Positions 50,937-60,375 are shown, counted from the stretch's first letter. The stretch: DNA of 64,000 bases from AP-15 sp963732095 (GCA_963732095.1 CAVSZA010000014.1:124001-188000); one strand, 5' to 3'. The notes: generated by a model not told the origin, from the letters alone. Program-made: numbers and translations.

Positions 50937-50996
50937 CCGCGCGTGCCGGGCAAGGGGGGTATCGATTTTGCAAACCGACCGGGTCATCCGGCCGCG

Positions 50997-51998
50997 ATGA
51001 GCGATTTCCGGGTGGCCGAGAAGCGCGTGCGGGAGGGTATGGCGGGCGCCGATCTCGCCGTCGCCCGACGTGTCATCCGCGCCGAAATCTCCGGGCTCGA
51101 AAGCCTCGCCGAGGCGCTCGACGGTGCGTTCGAAGCCGCCGTCGACGCTTGCGCTGCCGTCCGCGGGCGCATCGTCGTCGCCGGGCTGGGGAAGAGCGGC
51201 CATATCGGCCGGAAGATCGCCGCGACGCTCGCATCGACCGGCACCCCGGCGCAATTTGTCCATCCCGTCGAGGCGAGCCACGGCGATCTCGGCATGATCG
51301 GCTCCGAAGACGCCGTTCTCGCCTTGTCGAATTCGGGTGAGACGACCGAATTCGCTGACATCGTCGCCTATTCGCGTCGCTGCAATATTCCGCTGGTCGC
51401 GATTACCGGTGGCGCGCGATCGACCCTCGCCGCCGCGGCCGATGTCGTGCTGCTACTTCCGGCTGCCGCCGAGGCCTGTCCGATGGGTCTGGCGCCGACG
51501 ACCTCGACGACGATGATGGCGGCGCTCGGCGATGCGCTGGCGCTTGCGCTACTCGAGCGCAAGGGCTTTTCCTCAGCCGATTTCCGTCTTTATCACCCCG
51601 GTGGCCGGCTCGGCCGGCTGCTATTGCGGGTACGCGACATCATGCATCAAGAGGACGAGGTGCCCTTGGTGCCGCCAAATGCACCGATGTCCGACGCCAT
51701 CCTGGTCATGACGGCGAAGAGTTTCGGCTGCGTCGGCGTGTGTGGGATGGACGGGCGCCTCATCGGCGTGATCACCGACGGTGATCTGCGCCGGCATATG
51801 GGGGATTCGCTCCTTCGCCAGACGGTGGGAGCGGTCATGCACCAGAACCCGAAAACCATCGCTGCGGCGGCATTGGCGGCTGATGCGTTGGGCGTGATGA
51901 ACCGGTTCGCCATCACCTCGCTTTTTGTCGTAGACGAAGGGGGGCGACCCGCCGGCTTTCTGCATATGCACGATTGCCTGCGGGCCGGTATTGCATGA
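50997..51998 (+). CDS. kdsD: D-arabinose-5-phosphate isomerase
   Basis: Converts ribulose 5-phosphate to arabinose 5-phosphate, the precursor of Kdo in lipopolysaccharide. The sugar isomerase (SIS) domain has RIVVAGLGKSGHIGRKIAAT, FVHPVEASHGDLGMI and LALSNSGETTE; two CBS domains follow from VRDIMHQEDEVPLVPPNAPM. 333 residues from ATG 50997; an in-frame GTG at 50943 would add 18. Its position before lptCAB, whose products export lipopolysaccharide, fits. Confidence 0.93.
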   Translation: MSDFRVAEKRVREGMAGADLAVARRVIRAEISGLESLAEALDGAFEAAVDACAAVRGRIVVAGLGKSGHIGRKIAATLASTGTPAQFVHPVEASHGDLGMIGSEDAVLALSNSGETTEFADIVAYSRRCNIPLVAITGGARSTLAAAADVVLLLPAAAEACPMGLAPTTSTTMMAALGDALALALLERKGFSSADFRLYHPGGRLGRLLLRVRDIMHQEDEVPLVPPNAPMSDAILVMTAKSFGCVGVCGMDGRLIGVITDGDLRRHMGDSLLRQTVGAVMHQNPKTIAAAALAADALGVMNRFAITSLFVVDEGGRPAGFLHMHDCLRAGIA

Positions 51999-52017
51999 CC
52001 TGGCAGCGGGCGTACCC

Positions 52018-52863
52018 GTGAGCGCGTTGAACAGCCAGGCGGGGCACACGCTGCCAGCCGCATCGCCGAGGCCGCCCCGGCCCGCGGCGGGTTGGCGCCC
52101 ACGCCATACCGACCGTTACAGCCGCCGTGTCGCATTGTTGAGGCGCCTGTTGCCCATCATCGGCATCGCGCTGTTGGTGCTGGTCGCGATTTGGCCGCGC
52201 CTTGTTCCGCTGCTGGAGAGCGTGCGGTTCGGGTTTCCGGTTATCGACTTGCGCGAAGCGCACGAACTGCGAATGCTCAATCCCCGCTATGCCGGGGTGG
52301 ACCGCGAAAACCGTCCCTATGTCGTGACATCGGCGATCGGCCGGCAAGCATCCGACCGAGACGATCTGATGTCGCTGGAACGCCCGCGTGCGGAAATGAC
52401 CATGCACAGTGGCGCCCTGGTCGTGGTGACCGCCGCAACGGCGATGTACCAATCTCAGGCGCAACTGCTCGATCTGTTCGGAGACGTCAATCTGGTCCAC
52501 GAGAACGGCACGCGCTTCGTGACGAACACCGCCCACGTCGATGTCGCCGCCGACAGCGCGGCGGGTAACGACCCGGTTACCGGGCATGGTCCCTCGGGAG
52601 ACATCACCGCGCAGGGGTTTCGTGTCGTCGATAAAGGCAACACGATCATCTTTACCGGGAAGTCGAACCTCTTGCTGAAAGGGACGAAGCCGAGCGTCCA
52701 CCCGGCTGCCACTCCCCCCACCCTTCCCGCCGAGGTAGCCGAGACAGCGGCGGCGCTAGAGGCGGCGGCCGTGGCACCCGGGGCCCCTGCACTCGATCCC
52801 GCCGTCAAGTCCCACAGCTTGGCCAAACGCGACGCCAAGCCGCCATCGGCAAAAGCCCTATGA
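52018..52863 (+). CDS. lptC: LPS export protein LptC
   Basis: A 281-residue single-pass inner-membrane protein with one helix, LLPIIGIALLVLVAIWPRLV, and a periplasmic beta-jellyroll that takes lipopolysaccharide from LptBFG and hands it to LptA. The core is ERPRAEMTMHSGALVVVTAA and GDVNLVHENGTRFVTNTAHV. Alphaproteobacterial LptC often carries an N-terminal basic stretch as here. The Ala/Pro-rich tail after residue 220 is not conserved. Start is GTG 52018; TTG 51991 is possible and would overlap kdsD. Confidence 0.85.
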   Translation: MSALNSQAGHTLPAASPRPPRPAAGWRPRHTDRYSRRVALLRRLLPIIGIALLVLVAIWPRLVPLLESVRFGFPVIDLREAHELRMLNPRYAGVDRENRPYVVTSAIGRQASDRDDLMSLERPRAEMTMHSGALVVVTAATAMYQSQAQLLDLFGDVNLVHENGTRFVTNTAHVDVAADSAAGNDPVTGHGPSGDITAQGFRVVDKGNTIIFTGKSNLLLKGTKPSVHPAATPPTLPAEVAETAAALEAAAVAPGAPALDPAVKSHSLAKRDAKPPSAKAL

Positions 52864-52881
52864 GCGTCAGGACGAAGCCCG

Positions 52882-53907
52882 ATGCAAGCTGACCGCTTCG
52901 CTAGAGCGACAGTTTTAATAGGCCTGCTCTGCGTCGGCGGGCTGTCCGGCCCGCCGAGTGCGGCCGCACAAGGACTGAGCCTTAGTGGCGTTTCGGAGGA
53001 TCGGCCCATCGAAGTTTCGGCCGATCATGGCATCGAGTGGCAGCAGGACGCGCAGGTTTACATCGCCCGCGGAAACGCGATGGCGAAACGCGGGGCAACT
53101 GAGGTGCACGCCGATACGTTGACCGCGCATTACCGCCCCATCAAGGGGACGGGGGATAAGGGAAGGGGGGACAAGGCGACGGGCGACAAGGCGACGGGGG
53201 AGGGAGGCGAGACCGAAATCTACCGCCTCGACGCCGACGGCCACGTCACGATCAAGGGCGAGCGGCAGACCGTTGTCGGCGATCAGGCCGTGTACGACGT
53301 CGACCAGCAGATCGGCATCGTCACCGGCAAGGCGCTGAAGATGACGACCGCCACCGATGTGGTTACGGCGCGCGACAGCCTCGAATGGTACGATCAAAAA
53401 CAGATCGCCGTCGCTCGCGGCGACGCGGTTGCGGTTCGGGATGTAAAGGTCATCCGCGCCGACGTGCTGACCGCTCACATGACAAAAGACAAACCGCCGC
53501 CGGCCGCCAGCAAGCCCGACAAAGCTGCCCCGGCGGCGGCGCAGGCAAAGCCGCGGAACGCGGCGATGCCGCTCGGCGACACCGATGAAAGTTCCAAGAT
53601 CAGCCGCGTCGACGCCCAGGGCCACGTCCTCGTCTCGACCGAGACCGATGTCGGCCGCGGCGATTACGGTGTCTACAACGCGGACAGCGGGATCGCCACG
53701 CTCCTCGGCAACGTCACCGTCACGCGCGGCCCCAACACCGTCAGAGGAGAGTATGCGGTCATGGATCTGAACAACAACGTCAGCCGCATGATGGCCGCGC
53801 CCACGACGCCGGGCGCTGCGGCGACGCGGGTCGAGGGGTTGTTCGTCCGTCAGGATCAAGCGGCCGCCCCCACCGGGGCACCCCGTAGCAGCGCGCCAAA
53901 ACCATGA
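52882..53907 (+). CDS. lptA: LPS transport periplasmic protein LptA, long form
   Basis: Periplasmic bridge protein for lipopolysaccharide, 341 residues with a signal peptide VLIGLLCVGGLSGPPSAAAQ. Two OstA-type jellyroll parts are visible: RPIEVSADHGIEWQQDAQVY followed by ARGNAMAKRGATEVHADTLT, and AVYDVDQQIGIVTGKALKMT onward. It is nearly twice the E. coli size (185). Two insertions explain this: a charged repeat KGTGDKGRGDKATGDKATGE near residue 90, from direct repeats in the DNA at 53146-53210, and a Lys/Ala/Pro linker near 205. The stop overlaps lptB (ATGA). Confidence 0.88.
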   Translation: MQADRFARATVLIGLLCVGGLSGPPSAAAQGLSLSGVSEDRPIEVSADHGIEWQQDAQVYIARGNAMAKRGATEVHADTLTAHYRPIKGTGDKGRGDKATGDKATGEGGETEIYRLDADGHVTIKGERQTVVGDQAVYDVDQQIGIVTGKALKMTTATDVVTARDSLEWYDQKQIAVARGDAVAVRDVKVIRADVLTAHMTKDKPPPAASKPDKAAPAAAQAKPRNAAMPLGDTDESSKISRVDAQGHVLVSTETDVGRGDYGVYNADSGIATLLGNVTVTRGPNTVRGEYAVMDLNNNVSRMMAAPTTPGAAATRVEGLFVRQDQAAAPTGAPRSSAPKP

Positions 53908-54704
53908 ACCGGAGCGGTGGCGGGTACCAGTCACAGGGTGGGTTAGCTGGCGTAGAGCGCCGGCCGCGGCTGGTTGCGGACAACCGCGGTCTCCTCGGAA
54001 TGGGCCTGGGCAAAAGCTTCAAGAGGCGGCCGGTATTACGCGACGTCAACATCTCCGTTCAGCGCGGCGAAGTCGTCGGCCTGCTCGGCCCCAACGGCGC
54101 GGGAAAGACCACCTGCTTTTACATCATCACCGGCCTGATAGCCGCCGACACCGGGGCGGTCAGCCTCGACGGCCGTGACATCACCGATCTTCCAATGTAC
54201 CGGCGCGCCCGGCTCGGCATCGGTTATCTGCCGCAGGAGGCCTCGATATTTCGCGGCCTCACTGTCGAGCAGAACATCCGCGCGATCCTCGAAATTGCGG
54301 AGCCCGCGGCCGATTTGCGCGAGTCAATGCTCGATGGATTGCTCGCCGAGTTCTCGATCACCCATCTGCGGCGGGCGCCGGCGATGGCATTGTCCGGCGG
54401 CGAGCGGCGGCGCTGCGAAATCGCCCGGGCGCTTGCAACCCAGCCGCATTTCATCCTTCTCGACGAACCGCTGGCCGGAATTGATCCGATCGCCGTGGCG
54501 GACATCCGCGAGCTCGTCGCTCATCTGAAGGACCGTGGCATCGGCGTCCTGATCACCGACCACAACGTGCGCGAAACCCTCGAAATCGTCGATCGCGCTT
54601 ATATCCTGCACGAAGGTCGGGTGCTGATGGAGGGCGCGCCCGCTGCGATCGTTGCCGACGCGGATGTCAGACGCGTTTACCTGGGAGATAGGTTTAGCCT
54701 ATAA
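53904..54704 (+). CDS. lptB: LPS export ABC transporter ATPase LptB
   Basis: Cytoplasmic ATPase of the LptB2FG extractor. Walker A is GLLGPNGAGKTTCFYIITGL, Q-loop LPQEASIFRGLTVEQNIRAI, signature MALSGGERRRCEIARALATQ, Walker B FILLDEPLAGIDPIAV, H-loop ITDHNVRETLEI. All are typical of LptB, including YLPQEASIFR. A 30-residue N-terminal extension precedes the ABC core. ATG 53904 overlaps the lptA stop. lptF and lptG are not in the window. Confidence 0.95.
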   Translation: MNRSGGGYQSQGGLAGVERRPRLVADNRGLLGMGLGKSFKRRPVLRDVNISVQRGEVVGLLGPNGAGKTTCFYIITGLIAADTGAVSLDGRDITDLPMYRRARLGIGYLPQEASIFRGLTVEQNIRAILEIAEPAADLRESMLDGLLAEFSITHLRRAPAMALSGGERRRCEIARALATQPHFILLDEPLAGIDPIAVADIRELVAHLKDRGIGVLITDHNVRETLEIVDRAYILHEGRVLMEGAPAAIVADADVRRVYLGDRFSL

Positions 54705-54727
54705 GCCGCTCTTGAACGGAGCGGGAT

Positions 54728-56218
54728 GTGAACAGGACGGGTTATTCGCAGCGGCTCGAGCTTCGCCAGACCCAGACGCTGGTCATGACGCCCCAGCTGC
54801 AGCAGGCGATCAAGATGCTGCAGCTTTCGAACCTCGAGCTGACGCAGTACATCGATGGGGAGATCCAGCAGAACCCGTTGCTCGAACGCCGCGAGCCGCG
54901 GCTCGAACAGCCTGCGCCGGCTAACGGTGCCGCAAACGCTGAGGGCCCGGCGCCGCCCTTGCCGGAGGCGATGGCAGGCAATTTCACCCCAGAGGCGGCC
55001 GAACATTGGCATGCCGCAGGGGGTGCGGAGGGGGATGGATCGGTCGATTTCGGCGGCGAGTCTTATTCATGGCACGGCCGCAACGGGATGGGTGACGGGG
55101 CTCGGCTGGACATCGACCAGACGGCAACCCGTCCGCGCACCTTGCGCGAGCACTTGCTGGAGCAGATCGGGACCGATCTCAACGATCCAGGCGACCGGGT
55201 CATTGCGCTTCACCTTCTCGATCTGATCGATGAGACGGGTTACCTGCGCGCCGGGCTCGACGGCACGGCGCAACTCCTCGGGTGCGAGATCGAGCGGGTC
55301 CAAGCCGTTTTTGCTCGGCTGCAGCAGTTCGACCCTCCGGGCGTTTTCGCCCGCGACCTGGCGGAATGTCTCGCGCTGCAATTGCGCGACCGTGACCGGC
55401 TCGATCCGGCGATGCAGACTTTGCTCGATAACCTGCCGCTGCTTGCCGCCCGCAACATTGCTGCGCTGGTCCGGCTGTGCGGCGTCGATGCCGCCGACAT
55501 GGCTGAAATGATCGGCGAGATCAAATCTCTCGATCCGCGGCCAGGGCTGGCTTTCGATCCGCCGCTCGCCCAGCCGGTCGTGCCGGATATCTTGATGCGA
55601 GCCCAGCCCGATGGCGGGTGGATCCTCGAGCTCAATTCCGAGACCCTGCCGCGCGTTCTGGTCAACAGCAGATATTGCGCAGAAATCCGCCAGGCGACGC
55701 GCAAAAAAGAAGAAAAGGATTACCTGACCGAGCGGCTGCATGCGGCGAATTGGCTGGTCAAATCGTTGCACCAGCGGGCGACCACAATTCTCAAAGTCGC
55801 AGCTGAAATCGTCCGCCAACAGGACGCCTTTTTCCGGCGCGGCGTCCAGTCGCTCCGACCGCTCATTCTGCGCGACATCGCCGCCGCCATCGGCATGCAC
55901 GAGAGCACGGTGAGCCGGGTCACCAGCAACAAATACATGGCGACACCGCGGGGTCTCTATGAACTCAAATATTTCTTCACGTCATCGATCCCGGCTTCCG
56001 GTGGCGACGGGTCGCATTCGGCGGAAGCCGTGCGCCACCGTATCCGCAGCTTGATCGGTGCGGAGCCACCCGACAACACGCTGTCGGACGAACGCATCGT
56101 CGAATTGCTCAGGAAGGACGGGGTGGACATCGCCCGCCGGACTGTTGCCAAATACCGCGAAGCCATGCGGATTCCTTCTTCGGTTCAACGCCGCCGGGAA
56201 AAACTGCTCGAAATGTAA
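54728..56218 (+). CDS. rpoN: RNA polymerase sigma-54 factor
   Basis: Sigma factor for -24/-12 promoters, which needs AAA+ activators. Region I is Gln/Leu-rich, LRQTQTLVMTPQLQQAIKML; region II is acidic and variable; the core-binding region spans 130-330; the helix-turn-helix lies near IAAAIGMHESTVSRVTSNKY, and the RpoN box is ARRTVAKYREAM near the end. Length 496 residues is normal. Position between lptB and hpf is the usual one in proteobacteria. A clear candidate target promoter lies at 30771. Confidence 0.95.
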   Translation: MNRTGYSQRLELRQTQTLVMTPQLQQAIKMLQLSNLELTQYIDGEIQQNPLLERREPRLEQPAPANGAANAEGPAPPLPEAMAGNFTPEAAEHWHAAGGAEGDGSVDFGGESYSWHGRNGMGDGARLDIDQTATRPRTLREHLLEQIGTDLNDPGDRVIALHLLDLIDETGYLRAGLDGTAQLLGCEIERVQAVFARLQQFDPPGVFARDLAECLALQLRDRDRLDPAMQTLLDNLPLLAARNIAALVRLCGVDAADMAEMIGEIKSLDPRPGLAFDPPLAQPVVPDILMRAQPDGGWILELNSETLPRVLVNSRYCAEIRQATRKKEEKDYLTERLHAANWLVKSLHQRATTILKVAAEIVRQQDAFFRRGVQSLRPLILRDIAAAIGMHESTVSRVTSNKYMATPRGLYELKYFFTSSIPASGGDGSHSAEAVRHRIRSLIGAEPPDNTLSDERIVELLRKDGVDIARRTVAKYREAMRIPSSVQRRREKLLEM

Positions 56219-56348
56219 AGGCGTGGCAGTCTTAGCCGTCGACCTCGACGGCGGGAGGAGGATGGTGCCAATGCTTGATCGGGCAGAGCGGCGTTCCCAC
56301 GTCTTTGATCGGGCGGCCGAGCCCGGCCCGCAAGGGGTAATTGGAGCC

Positions 56349-56987
56349 ATGCAGCTCAGTGTAACGGGCAAGCAAACCGAAATCGGCGAGGCATTGCGGC
56401 GCCATGTCGATGGGAGTCTCGGTTCCATTCTCGAAAAATATTTCAAGACGGCGATCGAGGCCCATGTCATCATCTCGAAGGAAGCGCATCTGAGCCGGGC
56501 CGAAATTTCGATCCACATCGGCCGGGGCATTGTGGTCAACGCCCGCGCCGCAGCTTCAGAGGCCTACTTGGCGTTCGACGCCGCGGCCGAGCGTTTGGCG
56601 AAGCAGCTGCGCCGATACAAGCGGCGGCTGCGCGATCATCACGCAAAGGGGCGCGAGCCGGCCGACGTCAGCGAGCGGGCAATGGATTATGTGCTGGCGC
56701 CGGTCCAAGAGGAAGAGGCCGAGGCGGCAGCTGCCGAGCGGGAAGAAACCGAATCGGACGGCGCCAACGGCGCACCCGCGGTCATTGCCGAGATGAGCAC
56801 CGAGCTGCCGAGCCTCACCGTCGGCGAGGCGGCAATGCGCATGGATCTTGCCGAGGCACCGGTGCTGCTGTTTCGCAACCGCTCGCACGGCGAGCTCAAT
56901 CTCGTGTATCGTCGGAGCGACGGCAATATCGGATGGATCGACCCCGAATTGGCTGCGGCGCGACCGATGCGTCGAACCGCCTCCTGA
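56349..56987 (+). CDS. hpf: Ribosome hibernation factor, long HPF
   Basis: A 212-residue ribosome-binding protein that makes inactive 100S dimers. The N-terminal HPF/YfiA domain is MQLSVTGKQTEIGEALRRHV to RLRDHHAKG, and the C-terminal dimerising domain is EAPVLLFRNRSHGELNLVYR ending at DGNIGWIDPE, so it is the long form. GGAG precedes ATG 56349. There are 130 bases between the rpoN stop and this start, longer than elsewhere in the run. Confidence 0.92.
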   Translation: MQLSVTGKQTEIGEALRRHVDGSLGSILEKYFKTAIEAHVIISKEAHLSRAEISIHIGRGIVVNARAAASEAYLAFDAAAERLAKQLRRYKRRLRDHHAKGREPADVSERAMDYVLAPVQEEEAEAAAAEREETESDGANGAPAVIAEMSTELPSLTVGEAAMRMDLAEAPVLLFRNRSHGELNLVYRRSDGNIGWIDPELAAARPMRRTAS

Positions 56988-57123
56988 GCCCATACGCCGC
57001 TAATGATCAGCGCTGTCGAGCGGTCGGCCAGCCCGGTGAAATTCAATGCCCGGCGCGGGCGCGGCTTGACCCAATGCGCGCGGGAGTGCGAAATCTGAGC
57101 GAACGCTCACGGGGTCGGGGGAG

Positions 57124-57585
57124 ATGGATATCGCCGATCTGATCACGCCGCGCAGCGTTGTCGCCCAATTGCGCGCCGCGAACAAAAGGCATGCGCTGCA
57201 AGAGCTTGCCAGACGCGCTGCGGCAATGAGCGGCGTAAATGAGCGCGCGATCTATGATGTGCTGATCGAACGTGAGCGGCTTGGCAGCACCGGAATCGGT
57301 ATGGGGGTCGGAATCCCGCACGGCAAACTGCCAGGGCTCACGAGGCTCTATGGCATCTTCGCCCGGCTCGAGCGGCCGATCCCGTTCGAAGCAATCGACG
57401 ACCAGCCGGTCGATCTGATTTTTCTGCTGCTCGCCCCGGAAGGCGCCGTCGCCGATCATCTAAAGGCGCTGGCGCTGGTATCTCGATTATTGCGAGACCG
57501 AACCGTCTGCGAAAAACTGCGCGGCACCGACAATGCCGACGCGCTTTTCGCGCTCCTCACCGACGCCGCCACCCACCCTGCCTAG
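57124..57585 (+). CDS. ptsN: Nitrogen-PTS enzyme IIA, PtsN
   Basis: A 153-residue EIIA-Ntr protein that links the nitrogen phosphotransferase chain to potassium, nitrogen and stress regulation. The phosphorylated His is H66 in GMGVGIPHGKLPG, and VDLIFLLLAPEGAVADHLKA is conserved. It is often encoded with rpoN and hpf, as here. 136 bases separate it from hpf. Confidence 0.93.
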   Translation: MDIADLITPRSVVAQLRAANKRHALQELARRAAAMSGVNERAIYDVLIERERLGSTGIGMGVGIPHGKLPGLTRLYGIFARLERPIPFEAIDDQPVDLIFLLLAPEGAVADHLKALALVSRLLRDRTVCEKLRGTDNADALFALLTDAATHPA

Positions 57586-57614
57586 CCGGTAGCCTTTAAG
57601 CCGACGGCACTCAT

Positions 57615-57830
57615 TCAGTGAACGCTCAACGGCTCGAGGTCGTGCTGGCGGACCGTCGCCAGCGCGATCTCGCGGTCGGGGAGCACGGTGACCTGCGTGC
57701 CGTCCGCGGCGTGCACCGCAAAGGCGGTGACGCCGTTGACGAGCACCGGCTTTACATAGGCGAGGTCTTGCATCCCGAATAGTGCGAGTTCTCGCGACGA
57801 CATGTGCCGGATGCGTTCGAATTCCTTCAT
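57615..57830 (-). CDS. DUF1150 family protein
   Basis: A 71-residue protein: LALFGMQDLAYVKPVLVNGV is the family core and TVLPDREIALATVRQHDLEP the conserved end. DUF1150 genes accompany a small heat-shock protein in alphaproteobacteria, as they do here, and are of unknown function. It is 39 bases downstream of the Hsp20 gene on the same strand. The gene is convergent with ptsN. Confidence 0.85.
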   Translation of the reverse strand: MKEFERIRHMSSRELALFGMQDLAYVKPVLVNGVTAFAVHAADGTQVTVLPDREIALATVRQHDLEPLSVH

Positions 57831-57869
57831 TTCGTACCCTTTCTCGGATCGCGTCAGCGCCGACCCGCC

Positions 57870-58319
57870 TCACGAGCCCGAACCGACTGGCGCGCGCTTG
57901 GCCGCGGTCGAGCCGCTCTTTATCTCGACGTTGCGCACCCGGCTCTCGGCCTCGGGACGGACCAGATCGATGTGCAGCAGTCCATTGTCGAGCAAGGCGC
58001 CACTGACTTCGATGCCTTCGGCCAGGACAAAAGACCGCTGGAACTGGCGCGCCGCGATGCCGCGGTGCAAGTAGACACGCTGCGTATCGTCGGTTTGCCG
58101 GCCGCGCACTACCAGCTGGTTATCCTCGATCGTGATGCTGAGCTCGCTCATCTGGAACCCGGCGACTGCGAGGGTGATCCGCAATGCGTTCTCGCCGAGC
58201 TGCTCGACATTGTAGGGCGGATATCCGTCTGCCGATACCTTGCTGACCCGATCGAGCGCCCGCTCGAAATGGTCGAACCCCAAAAGCAGCGGCGAGTTGA
58301 ACAGCGACAGCCGCGACAT
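57870..58319 (-). CDS. Small heat-shock protein, Hsp20 family
   Basis: A 149-residue chaperone of the IbpA type. It opens MSRLSLFNSPLLLGFDHFER, then has the alpha-crystallin domain from PPYNVEQLGENALRITLAVA through DNQLVVRGRQTDD to LLDNGLLHIDLVRPEAESR. I start at ATG 58319; the frame upstream to 58427 is not conserved. Divergent from the Tim44-like gene. Confidence 0.9.
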   Translation of the reverse strand: MSRLSLFNSPLLLGFDHFERALDRVSKVSADGYPPYNVEQLGENALRITLAVAGFQMSELSITIEDNQLVVRGRQTDDTQRVYLHRGIAARQFQRSFVLAEGIEVSGALLDNGLLHIDLVRPEAESRVRNVEIKSGSTAAKRAPVGSGS

Positions 58320-58585
58320 GCATCCTTCTCCTCTGCACCGAGCGAGTGTGGGCAACGGGCCCGTTCGGCACCCGTCACCCATCATGCACCTGGCAGAATA
58401 TTTGGGACGAACGAAACCGACAATCAAGCAAGCCGGCCCTCTCGCCAGCTTTGCCGGCGGTTCGCGAGGCCGCGCCTTCGCTGAAAAATCATTTCGCTAC
58501 GGCGAGCGGTGCTACCGCCGGTATGGGCACGTACCCATATCGGGCGTATCCTGGCTGTGCCCGCGGACTTTTGGACGAGCATACC

Positions 58586-59554
58586 ATGTCGAACCGGATG
58601 CTGACCCGGCGCACCCTGAACTGGCGCATCCTGCTGGCGGTCTTTATCACCGCGACTCTCGCGCTGGCCCCGGCGATCGCCGAGGCGCGCGCCGGCAGCT
58701 CTGCGGGCGGCCGCTCTTCGAGCATGGGAAGCCGCGGATCGCGCACCTTCGAGAACAACGGCGCGCAGCCATTGAGCCGTAGCGTCACCCCGGTTCCCGA
58801 GCCGTCGCGGCCGCCGGGCCTTGCCCCTGGGTTGCCTGCCTTTGGCGGTGGCAGCTTCTTTCAGCGCCACCCGTTCTTGACCGGGCTGGCCGGCGGGTTC
58901 ATCGGTTCCTGGCTGTTCGGGCACAGCGGTTCGGCGGCGGGAGAGGGCGGCGGGTCTGGGGCCTCGATGCTCGGCATGCTGTTGCAGCTCTTGATCATCG
59001 GCGGGTTGATTTATTTCGCGGTCCAGCTGTTCCGCAGGCGGGGATACGCCACCGGCGGGCGCGGCGGCGGCATGGGGTGGCCGCCGCGCTCGGCGGGCGC
59101 CGCCGCCGTTCCGGCGGGAAGCGGGCGCGGGCGCGACATCAACCTGTCCGACGCCGACCTGCAGGCGTTTCAGGCGATCCACGCCGCGGTGCAGGAGGCC
59201 TGGAGCACGGGCGAGCTGGCGCGGTTGCGGCCCCTGATGACGCCCGAGATGCTGAGCTATTTCTCCGAGGAGCTGACCCGGAACGCGAGCCAAGGGGTGC
59301 GCAACATCGTCTCCAATGTCGAGCTCCTCAAGGGCGAATTGACCGAGAGCTGGGAGGAGGGCGATCTGCAATACGCCACCGCCTATCTCAAGTGGCGGGC
59401 ACTCGACTACCTCGTCCGGCTCGGACGTTCGCCGGGCGACCCGGACTGGCTGGTCAGCGGGGACCCGCGCACCCCGGTCGAGGCCGAGGAGATGTGGACC
59501 TTTGTCCGCCGCCGCGGCGGCCAGTGGCTGCTCTCCGCCATCCAGCAGATCTGA
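58586..59554 (+). CDS. Tim44-like domain membrane protein
   Basis: A 322-residue protein with an N-terminal hydrophobic signal (TLNWRILLAVFITATLALAP), a Gly/Ser-rich linker, a membrane region FFQRHPFLTGLAGGFIGSWL and MLGMLLQLLIIGGLIYFAVQ, and the C-terminal Tim44/MPP-like domain from DINLSDADLQAFQAIHAAVQ to the end. Mitochondrial Tim44 helps protein import; bacterial homologues are periplasmic or membrane-bound and of unknown role. ATG 58586. Its last 216 bases are repeated, with divergence, at 60508-60723. Confidence 0.85.
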   Translation: MSNRMLTRRTLNWRILLAVFITATLALAPAIAEARAGSSAGGRSSSMGSRGSRTFENNGAQPLSRSVTPVPEPSRPPGLAPGLPAFGGGSFFQRHPFLTGLAGGFIGSWLFGHSGSAAGEGGGSGASMLGMLLQLLIIGGLIYFAVQLFRRRGYATGGRGGGMGWPPRSAGAAAVPAGSGRGRDINLSDADLQAFQAIHAAVQEAWSTGELARLRPLMTPEMLSYFSEELTRNASQGVRNIVSNVELLKGELTESWEEGDLQYATAYLKWRALDYLVRLGRSPGDPDWLVSGDPRTPVEAEEMWTFVRRRGGQWLLSAIQQI

Positions 59555-59804
59555 TCCTCTCGCCCCGCGTGAGGGGGCGAACACCGCTACGCCGCCGATA
59601 TGCTGCCCTATATCGAGTTCGAGGAGCTGCACCGTGGTGGTGACAATCAGCGGCGCATCCCAATTCTCTCCCGCGAGTCGGGAGCGCGCGGTCTCCGCTT
59701 CCGGTCCAACTGCTGCACCAAAGCTTGCGTCAGGTCGCACAAGGATTAGTTTTGCTAGCAAGCTGGGCCATGATGATGTACAGATTGTTTGTGGAATTTC
59801 GACA

Positions 59805-60035
59805 ATGACAAAACTTCTCGATCGAGCGCTTGAAGCGGCGCGCGACCTCCCTCCGGACGCGCAGGACGACATTGCTCGTGTTGTTCTTCGCCTGGCCGGT
59901 GCCGACGATGAGCCGCCGGTGCCGCTCACGCCCGAAGAGCAAGCCGCGATCGCTGCCTCAAAGGCTGCCGCTGCCCGTGGCGAATTTGCGACCGATGAGC
60001 AGGTGCGGGCAGTCTGGGCCAAACACGGTCTGTGA
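59805..60035 (+). CDS. Antitoxin of a RelB/ParD-like module
   Basis: A 76-residue acidic-to-neutral antitoxin, MTKLLDRALEAARDLPPDAQ followed by DDIARVVLRLAG, with Ala/Glu-rich C-terminal helices and the ending AVWAKHGL common to antitoxins paired with ParE toxins. The stop overlaps the toxin GTG (GTGA). ATG 59805 lacks a strong ribosome site. Confidence 0.8.
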   Translation: MTKLLDRALEAARDLPPDAQDDIARVVLRLAGADDEPPVPLTPEEQAAIAASKAAAARGEFATDEQVRAVWAKHGL

Positions 60036-60325
60036 GGCTGCGCTATACCCTTCCGGCGCTTGCCGACCTCAGCGCGATTCTCGATTACATCGCCGCCCGT
60101 TCACCGCAGCGCGCACGGCGGGTTCAGGCCCGCATCAAAGCCCTTACCGATCTTCTGTTGCTGCATCCCCACATTGGCCGCCGCACGAACGATCCGGCTA
60201 TCCGCCGGATGACCACGGCGCCTTACCCTTATCTGGTTTTCTACGAGGCGACGCAGACCGAGATCATCATCCACGCCGTCCGCCACGCGGCGCGTGACCC
60301 GTCCGACATGCCAGGCTCCGCTTGA
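60032..60325 (+). CDS. ParE/RelE-family toxin
   Basis: A 97-residue toxin: LRYTLPALADLSAILDYIAA, RIKALTDLLLLHPHIGRRTN, RRMTTAPYPYLVFYEATQTE and IIIHAVRHAARDP give the ParE/RelE fold, with the terminal His-Arg-Ala-Arg-type motif. ParE toxins poison gyrase, RelE toxins cleave mRNA on ribosomes; the sequence cannot decide. The frame is complete. GTG 60032 overlaps the antitoxin stop. Confidence 0.85.
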   Translation: MRLRYTLPALADLSAILDYIAARSPQRARRVQARIKALTDLLLLHPHIGRRTNDPAIRRMTTAPYPYLVFYEATQTEIIIHAVRHAARDPSDMPGSA

Positions 60326-60375
60326 TCAACCTCTTTGTGGTGGAGCTGAGTCAGCGCGACCCAATGAAAGTGACC

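Noticed and set aside
53146..53210. Tandem repeat as a CRISPR or satellite
   Set aside because: The repeats are short, in frame and inside lptA, coding for a GDK-rich loop.
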